Of a stretch of DNA of 64,000 bases, positions 59,119-64,000 are shown piece after piece (position 1 is the first letter of the stretch; the number at the start of each line of letters is the position of its first letter). Under the pieces are notes generated by a model. The model was not told the origin of the DNA. It made no database searches and worked only from the letters and a program-made list of their open reading frames with translations. Source of the stretch: Hymenobacter arizonensis. Lineage in GTDB: Bacteria; Bacteroidota; Bacteroidia; Cytophagales; Hymenobacteraceae. The translations under genes were made by a program, and so were the position numbers. The stretch covers positions 248,001 to 312,000 of the forward strand of contig NZ_FOXS01000005.1 in the NCBI RefSeq assembly GCF_900115775.1. The letters are read 5' to 3'.

Positions 59119-60537
59119 ATGAACACGCTCACTCAATTCGCTTCTCCCCAACTCCCTCTCCTGCACCGCGGCAAGGTTCGCGACAGCCTCCGCGCCCCCA
59201 GCGGCGACCGCCTCATTATCGTGACGGACCGCCTCTCGGCTTTCGACAGTGTGCTGGAAACGGCCATTCCGCACAAAGGAGCGGTGCTGAATGGCCTGGC
59301 GAACTTCTGGTTTGAAAAGACGGCGCACATCATCCCCAACCACGTGCTTAAGCTCGTCGATGCCAACGCTATGCTGGTGAAAGAGGCCGAGCCCATTAAA
59401 GTGGAAATGGTTGTGCGCCAGTACCTGACCGGCTCGATGTGGCGCGGCTACCAAGCCGGCCAGCGTACGTTCTCGGGCGTAACCGTGCCCGATGGCATGA
59501 CCAAGCACGAGTCTTTCCCCCACGCCATTGTCACGCCGACCACCAAGGAAGAATCAGACCGCGAAATCACCCCTGAAAACCTGGTGAGCGAAGGCTGGGT
59601 GAGCAAGGAGCTGTACGACCAGATGGCCGTGAAAGCCCAGATGCTGTTTGCGGTGGGCTCGCGCCTGCTGGCCGAAAAAGGCATCATTCTGGTCGATACC
59701 AAGTATGAGTTTGGCTTGCTGAACGGCCAGCTGATTCTCATCGATGAGATGCATACGCCTGATTCTTCGCGTTTCTGGTCGGCTGATGACTACGCCAAGA
59801 ACCCCGAGACGGCCGAGCAGATGGACAAGGAGTACGTCCGCCAGTGGCTCATCGCCAACAAAAAGGACGGCCAGTACCCCCGCGCCCTCACGCCGGAAGT
59901 CGCCCAGGAAGCCAGCCGCCGCTACCTCGACATCTACCAGCGCATTACCGGCGAGGCCCTGCCCACCGCCGAAACCGCCGCGGCCGACTTCCCCGGTTCT
60001 GGCCGCCACGATGCCCGCGCCCGTTTGCTGGCCAACCTCGTGAAGGCCGGTATGTTGAAAGACGCCTGGGTGAACATCGTGATGGGCTCGCCCGCCGATA
60101 AGGAACACTGCGAGAAAATTCGCCAGCAGTTCGAAGGCTACGACGTTTTCACCCAGTTGCGCGTTACTTCGGCCTACCAAAACGGTGAGGTAATTGCCGG
60201 CCTGGCCGATATCTGGAACAACAGCTTGGAGCCGGGCGTCATCATCGCCGTAGCTGGCCTGTCGAACGGCCTCGGCGGTGCGCTGGCGGCCAACGTGAAT
60301 GTGCCCGTTATTAGCTGCCCGCCGTGGCAGGACTACGCCGAATTGGCCATGAACCTGAATTCGTCGGTAATCATGCCCAGCGGCACGCCCAGTCTGACGG
60401 TGGTGCGGCCGGACAATGCTGCTCAGGCCGCGCTACGGGCTCTAAACATCCCCCGCTTGCGCGAGCGCCTGAGCCAGGACATCAAAGCTGCCAAAGCCAA
60501 GCTGCGGGCGGCCGACGCTGAATTCCGGGTGTTGTAG
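59119..60537 (+). CDS. purC: PurC-PurE fusion: SAICAR synthetase with class II PurE-like domain
   Basis: 472 residues from the ATG at 59119. Residues 1-~310 are SAICAR synthetase: LLHRGKVRDSLRAP, TDRLSAFDSVL, VVRQYLTGSMWRGYQ and LILIDEMHTPDSSRFW are the PurC motifs. From ~316 comes a PurE domain (VNIVMGSPADKEHCEKI ... LRVTSAYQNG ... AVAGLSNGLGGALAANVNVPVISCPP ... IMPSGTPSLTVV). Its wording resembles vertebrate PAICS and class II PurE (AIR carboxylase using CO2) more than class I bacterial PurE. The His expected in SAHKGP or SAHRTP is Tyr353 here, so carboxylase activity is in doubt. It lies in the pur operon, 37 bp after purQ and 9 bp before the NTF2-like gene. The PurC part looks intact. Confidence 0.92.
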   Translation: MNTLTQFASPQLPLLHRGKVRDSLRAPSGDRLIIVTDRLSAFDSVLETAIPHKGAVLNGLANFWFEKTAHIIPNHVLKLVDANAMLVKEAEPIKVEMVVRQYLTGSMWRGYQAGQRTFSGVTVPDGMTKHESFPHAIVTPTTKEESDREITPENLVSEGWVSKELYDQMAVKAQMLFAVGSRLLAEKGIILVDTKYEFGLLNGQLILIDEMHTPDSSRFWSADDYAKNPETAEQMDKEYVRQWLIANKKDGQYPRALTPEVAQEASRRYLDIYQRITGEALPTAETAAADFPGSGRHDARARLLANLVKAGMLKDAWVNIVMGSPADKEHCEKIRQQFEGYDVFTQLRVTSAYQNGEVIAGLADIWNNSLEPGVIIAVAGLSNGLGGALAANVNVPVISCPPWQDYAELAMNLNSSVIMPSGTPSLTVVRPDNAAQAALRALNIPRLRERLSQDIKAAKAKLRAADAEFRVL

Positions 60538-60546
60538 AACCTAAAA

Positions 60547-60933
60547 ATGATGGAAACAGCCGCGTTCAAGGAATTAGTTACCGCCTACATCGAAGCCTAC
60601 AACCGCTTCGATGTAGGCGGGATGCTGGCACCCTTGCACGACGGGGTTGTGTTCAGGAATATTTCCCACGGGGAAGTCAACTTGACCACGACCGGCAAAG
60701 AAGAATTCCGCCGCCAAGCCGAGCAAGCCAGCCACTATTTCTCCCAGCGAGAGCAGCGCGCAACCGACTGGCAAGTGGCCGCCAACCGAGTAGAAGTAGC
60801 TATTGACTACACTGGGGTTGCGGCCGTTGATTTCCCCAACGGATTGAAGGCTGGCGATACGCTGCACTTGCAGGGCAAATCTGTTTTTCGATTCGCCGAC
60901 GGCAAAATCATTTCCATCGAAGACATCAGCTAA
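60547..60933 (+). CDS. NTF2-like / SnoaL-type fold protein in the pur operon
   Basis: 128 residues. FKELVTAYIEAYNRFDVGGMLAPLHDGVVFRN is the typical opening helix-helix-strand of the NTF2-like fold (SnoaL, ketosteroid isomerase group), with a polar pocket implied, and YTGVAAVDFPNGLKAGDTLHLQGKSVFRFADGKIISIEDIS the typical C-terminal sheet (HLQGKSVFRF-DGKI). It could bind a small ligand or act as an isomerase, but the active-site residues are not identifiable. It starts 9 bp after purC-purE and ends 30 bp before purD, so it is certainly part of the same transcript. Its role in purine synthesis, if any, is not known. Confidence 0.8.
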   Translation: MMETAAFKELVTAYIEAYNRFDVGGMLAPLHDGVVFRNISHGEVNLTTTGKEEFRRQAEQASHYFSQREQRATDWQVAANRVEVAIDYTGVAAVDFPNGLKAGDTLHLQGKSVFRFADGKIISIEDIS

Positions 60934-60963
60934 GAACCACCGCCCGCCTAAGTTTTTATTCCC

Positions 60964-62253
60964 TTGACTGACTCCAAAACTCTTCTTCTCCTCGGCTCCG
61001 GCGCCCGCGAGCACGCCCTGGCCGAAAAGCTGACCCGCGACGGGGCCACGGTTCACGTGCTGCCCGGCAACGCCGGCATCCCCAACAGCCACCCCGAAGT
61101 CAATCCGCTGGATTTTGAGGCGGTACAAACCTTTGCCCAAGCGCACAACGCCAAGCTGATTGTGGTTGGTCCGGAGGCGCCGCTGGCCGCGGGCATCACC
61201 GACTTTTTTGCTGGTTCCGACATCAAGGTTTTTGGCCCGACCCGCGCTGCGGCCCGGCTGGAAAGCTCCAAGGTGTGGAGCAAGGATTTCATGCGCCGCC
61301 ACGGAGTGGCCACGGCGTTGGCCTGGCAATTCCGCAGCGACAACATCGACGCCGCTCGCACCAAAGCTGCCGAGCTAGGCGGGCACGTAGTGGTGAAGTA
61401 CGACGGCCTCGCTGCGGGAAAAGGCGTGTACGTATGCTCGTCGCTGGAAGAAGCAGAAGCCGCCCTCGACGAGCTGCAAACGCAGTTCACGGGCTGGTTT
61501 TCCTTCCTGCTGGAAGAAAAGCTGACCGGCCCCGAAATCAGCATCATTGGCCTCACCGATGGCCGCGAAATCAAGATGCTGGCCACGTCGCAAGACCACA
61601 AGCAGCTGCTGGCCGGCGACCAAGGCCCCAACACCGGCGGCATGGGCGCCTACTGCCCCGTGCCCTTCGCCAACGACAACGTGCTGGCCGCCATCCGCCG
61701 CGACATAGTGGACCCGACGCTGCGCGGGCTGCAAAACGAGCAGTTTGCGTTTCACGGCTTCCTCTACTTCGGCATTATGCTCACGCCTAGCGGCCCCAAG
61801 CTGCTGGAGTACAACGTGCGCCTCGGCGACCCCGAAGCTGAAGTGCTGCTGCCCGCCCTGGACAGCAGCCTGCTTGACTTAATTGAGGCTACGCTGAGCG
61901 GCACGCTGGCAAAGCAAACCGTGCGGCAGCGCCCCGGCGCTTTCGTGGGCGTGGTGCTGGCCTCAGGTGGCTACCCGGCGCCTAAGTTCCCCACCGGTTT
62001 CCCGATAACGGGCTTGCAGAACCTGCCGGCCCACACCCGCGCTTATCATGGCGCCACCCGCCAGGACGCCCACGGCCAACTGGTCACCAACGGCGGCCGG
62101 GTGCTGGTGCTTACCGCTCACGGCCCCGATTTAGAAACCGCCACCGCCCGCGCCTACGAAGCCTGCGCCCAGGTCACGTTTCAGGACGCCTATTTCCGCA
62201 CCGACATTGCCCAACGTCCGGAGCCAGTATTAACCGCGAGCGCCGTAAATTGA
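60964..62253 (+). CDS. purD: Phosphoribosylamine-glycine ligase (GAR synthetase)
   Basis: 429 residues from a TTG start (no good ATG is available and the N-terminal motif begins at once: LLLGSGAREHALAEKL). ATP-grasp enzyme joining glycine to phosphoribosylamine. Motifs: VVGPEAPLAAGI, HVVVKYDGLAAGKGVYVCSS (ATP-binding Lys), GPEISIIGLTDG, and EYNVRLGDPEAEVLLP (metal-binding Glu/Asn and substrate). The C-terminal domain is RPGAFVGVVLASGGYP. It lies 30 bp after the NTF2-like gene and ends close to purN, within the operon. Confidence 0.95.
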   Translation: MTDSKTLLLLGSGAREHALAEKLTRDGATVHVLPGNAGIPNSHPEVNPLDFEAVQTFAQAHNAKLIVVGPEAPLAAGITDFFAGSDIKVFGPTRAAARLESSKVWSKDFMRRHGVATALAWQFRSDNIDAARTKAAELGGHVVVKYDGLAAGKGVYVCSSLEEAEAALDELQTQFTGWFSFLLEEKLTGPEISIIGLTDGREIKMLATSQDHKQLLAGDQGPNTGGMGAYCPVPFANDNVLAAIRRDIVDPTLRGLQNEQFAFHGFLYFGIMLTPSGPKLLEYNVRLGDPEAEVLLPALDSSLLDLIEATLSGTLAKQTVRQRPGAFVGVVLASGGYPAPKFPTGFPITGLQNLPAHTRAYHGATRQDAHGQLVTNGGRVLVLTAHGPDLETATARAYEACAQVTFQDAYFRTDIAQRPEPVLTASAVN

Positions 62254-62270
62254 ATATTGAAAACTTGGTC

Positions 62271-62978
62271 ATGAGCATTTCCACCCCCGCACAAGAGAAT
62301 CGTCACGCTCCCCATTACTTGGGAGACGCGAGCGCGGAGACGCTCGGTGAGGGAAACCGCAAAGCGCGCCTGGCCATTCTGCTTTCAGGCCGCGGCTCCA
62401 ACATGCTCTCGTTGGTGCAGGCCACCCAAACCGGAATTCTGAAAGACCTGGCCGAAGTAGCTGTAGTGTTCAGCAACAAACCCGAAGCGCCCGGCCTGGA
62501 ACTTGCCGCTGCGCAGGGGTGTCCAGTAGCTTCCTTGCCCAGCCAGGGCCGCAAGCGGGAAGCGTTTGATGCAGAAGCCGCTGTGCTGCTGCAGCAGTAC
62601 CAACCCGACTTTGTGGTGCTAGCGGGGTACATGCGGATTTTATCGCCAGCGTTTATTCAGCCGTTCGCGGGGCGCATTCTAAACATTCACCCCGCCGACA
62701 CCCACCAGCACCAGGGCTTGCACGCCTATGAATGGGCTTTTGACAACAAACTAACCGAAACCAAAATCACCGTACATCTGGTTGACGAGGGCCTTGATAC
62801 CGGGCCCATTCTCGCCCAGGAATCGGTGGACTTGCGCGGGGCCGAAACCTTGGCCGAAGTCGAGCGCCGTGGCCTTGCCGTGGAGCACCAGCTTTACGCG
62901 CAAACGCTGGCCGAATTAATTAAAACCAAACAGAACGTCATGTCGAGCGCAGCCGAGACATCTCGCTCGGAAAACTAA
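62271..62978 (+). CDS. purN: Phosphoribosylglycinamide formyltransferase with repeat-derived end
   Basis: 235 residues from ATG 62271; a TTG at 62250 would overlap the purD stop. It transfers formyl from 10-formyl-THF to GAR. LSGRGSNMLSL opens the fold, Asn138 and His140 are in the NIHP motif, and Asp176 in DEGLDTGPI; the 38-residue spacing from Asn to Asp equals that of E. coli (106 and 144). There are 32 more residues before the core than in E. coli. The last 14 or so residues (QNVMSSAAETSRSEN) are encoded by the left arm of a 35-bp inverted repeat, and the stop lies in the repeat loop. The ordinary C-terminal end appears to have been replaced, but the catalytic residues are unaffected. Confidence 0.93.
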   Translation: MSISTPAQENRHAPHYLGDASAETLGEGNRKARLAILLSGRGSNMLSLVQATQTGILKDLAEVAVVFSNKPEAPGLELAAAQGCPVASLPSQGRKREAFDAEAAVLLQQYQPDFVVLAGYMRILSPAFIQPFAGRILNIHPADTHQHQGLHAYEWAFDNKLTETKITVHLVDEGLDTGPILAQESVDLRGAETLAEVERRGLAVEHQLYAQTLAELIKTKQNVMSSAAETSRSEN

Positions 62979-63026
62979 AGAGTTTAAGCACGCGAGATGT
63001 CTCGGCTGCGCTCGACATGACGTTCT
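62932..63026. repeat. 35-bp-arm inverted repeat, copy C, overlapping the end of purN
   Basis: The left arm (62932-62966) and the right arm (62992-63026) are exact complements over 35 bp around a 25-base loop, with almost the same sequence as copy A at 10441-10545. The left arm and part of the loop encode the end of purN. The right arm ends 28 bases before the purF start codon. Confidence 0.95.
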
Positions 63027-63054
63027 TATTTGACCCGAAAAAACCCCAAATGAT

Positions 63055-64000
63055 ATGTGTGGAATAGTAGGTTTTCATGGCCCCGATGACGTTGTTGCCG
63101 ACATGGTGGTGGGCCTCACCGCCCTGCAGCACCGGGGGCAGGACGCGGCTGGCATTGCCACGTTCGACGGCTTGTCGTTTCACCTGCACAAGGGGCAGGG
63201 ACTAGTCAATGACGTGTTTAAAAAGAAGCACCTGAAGAAGCTGAAGGGCAACAGCGGCATCGGCCACGTGCGCTACACCACGCAGGGCGCCAACGACTCG
63301 AACCTCGCCCAGCCTTTCACCACCAGCTACCCGTTTGGTTTGGCGATGGTGCACAACGGCAACGTCATCAACTTCCGCGACGTGGCCAAGCGCCTGCACG
63401 ACAAGTACCACGTGCTGCCCAAAACCACCAACGACCTCGAGCTTATCATGTACACCTTCGCCTCGGAGCTGCGCGTGAAAGACCTCGACCACCTCTCGGT
63501 AGTCGACATTTTCGACGCCGTGGAAACCACCCAGGAGCTGGTTAAGGGTGCCTACGCCACCATCACCCTGATAGCCGGGCACGGCCTGCTGGCCTTCACC
63601 GACCCGCTGGCCATCCGGCCGCTGGTGCTGGGCCGCCGCGATTCAGCCGGTGGGCCGATTTACGCGTTTGCCTCGGAAAGCACTTGCTTCGATTTCCTGG
63701 GTTTTGAGTTCGTGGAAAACGTAGGCCCGGGACAAGCCATATTCATCGACAACAACTACCAGGTTCACTATAAGAACCCGTACGAGCTGCCGAAAAATTT
63801 CTGCGCCTTCGAGCAAATCTATTTTGCCCGCGAAGACTCCACCATTCACGGCCGACTGGTGGCCCGCGAGCGGGTGCGCCTCGGCAAGCGCCTGGCCCGC
63901 AAAGTGGCCGATGCCGGTCTCAAGCCCGACATGGTGATTGACGTGCCTTCGTCCGGCTACTTCGCCGCTTCCGGGCTGGCCGAGGCCATTGGCGTGCCCT
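63055..64000 (+). CDS. purF: Amidophosphoribosyltransferase, N-terminal part (truncated by window end)
   Basis: The first ~315 residues are present; the gene continues past the window. The start is set at 63055 so that the protein reads Met-Cys2-Gly-Ile-Val-Gly, since Cys2 becomes the N-terminal nucleophile after Met removal. It is the glutaminase domain of PurF (ALQHRGQDAAG, GIGHVRYTTQG, HNGN, TNDLELI, and the FAREDSTIHG and PSSGY elements that lead into the PRTase domain). It carries out the first committed step of purine synthesis. It follows purN across repeat C. The PRPP loop is outside the window. Confidence 0.95.
   Translation, partial: MCGIVGFHGPDDVVADMVVGLTALQHRGQDAAGIATFDGLSFHLHKGQGLVNDVFKKKHLKKLKGNSGIGHVRYTTQGANDSNLAQPFTTSYPFGLAMVHNGNVINFRDVAKRLHDKYHVLPKTTNDLELIMYTFASELRVKDLDHLSVVDIFDAVETTQELVKGAYATITLIAGHGLLAFTDPLAIRPLVLGRRDSAGGPIYAFASESTCFDFLGFEFVENVGPGQAIFIDNNYQVHYKNPYELPKNFCAFEQIYFAREDSTIHGRLVARERVRLGKRLARKVADAGLKPDMVIDVPSSGYFAASGLAEAIGVP

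Overview
The window looks like a piece of a Hymenobacter-type chromosome (Bacteroidota, Cytophagales). The grounds are: GC-rich coding sequence with short AT-rich gaps; five secreted proteins ending in type IX secretion (T9SS) sorting domains; promoters of the Bacteroidota TTTG / TAnnTTTG type; few Shine-Dalgarno sites; and a RluF, a type III PKS trio and M1/PAP2 proteins of the kind common in that group. The genus is inferred from gene content only, with no database comparison.

Layout. 0-3.4 kb: end of an S41 peptidase, rluF, a stress-type SDR and a lipoprotein. 4-7.2 kb: secreted clan GH-A glycosidase. 7.5-14 kb: PAP2 phosphatase, class-3 aldehyde dehydrogenase, small lipoprotein, GMC oxidoreductase and acyl-CoA thioesterase, separated by inverted-repeat elements. 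14.7-21.7 kb: a 2337-residue secreted protein made of four Ig-like/VCBS/IPT super-modules. 22-27.5 kb: M1 peptidase, lipase-like lipoprotein and a gliding-type (type B CTD) surface protein. 27.9-35.6 kb: BLUF photoreceptor beside a PAS histidine kinase, PfpI-family protein, membrane protein, beta-barrel protein, tRNA-Val, and a response regulator/histidine kinase pair. 36-42.4 kb: carboxypeptidase-regulatory-like protein, histone-deacetylase-family protein, type III PKS/methyltransferase/FAD oxidoreductase trio, and a tiny T9SS-CTD protein. 42.4-48 kb: a 35-aa membrane peptide and a minus-strand operon of NtrC-type regulator, hybrid kinase-Hpt and flavin monooxygenase. 48.4-51.9 kb: T9SS protein with three repeats, and a DNA/RNA endonuclease lipoprotein. 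52.1-52.3 kb: a promoter-structure-terminator unit that looks like a small RNA. 52.5-64 kb: a long plus-strand nucleotide biosynthesis cluster, pyrD-like/pyrF/pyrE, then purSL, purQ, purC-purE fusion, an NTF2-like gene, purD, purN and purF (cut by the window end).

Functional logic. The last 11.5 kb carries seven named steps of de novo IMP synthesis (PurF, D, N, SL+Q, E, C) and the last pyrimidine steps. Two enzymes there have substitutions at expected catalytic positions: the PyrD-like protein and the PurE half of the PurC-PurE fusion. Dispersed 35-bp-arm inverted repeats sit in three gaps, and one of them supplies the last codons and stop of purN. The other notable items are the candidate small RNA at 52.16-52.32 kb, the BLUF/kinase pair, and several nested palindromic elements. 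No CRISPR array, transposase, phage gene or rRNA was seen.
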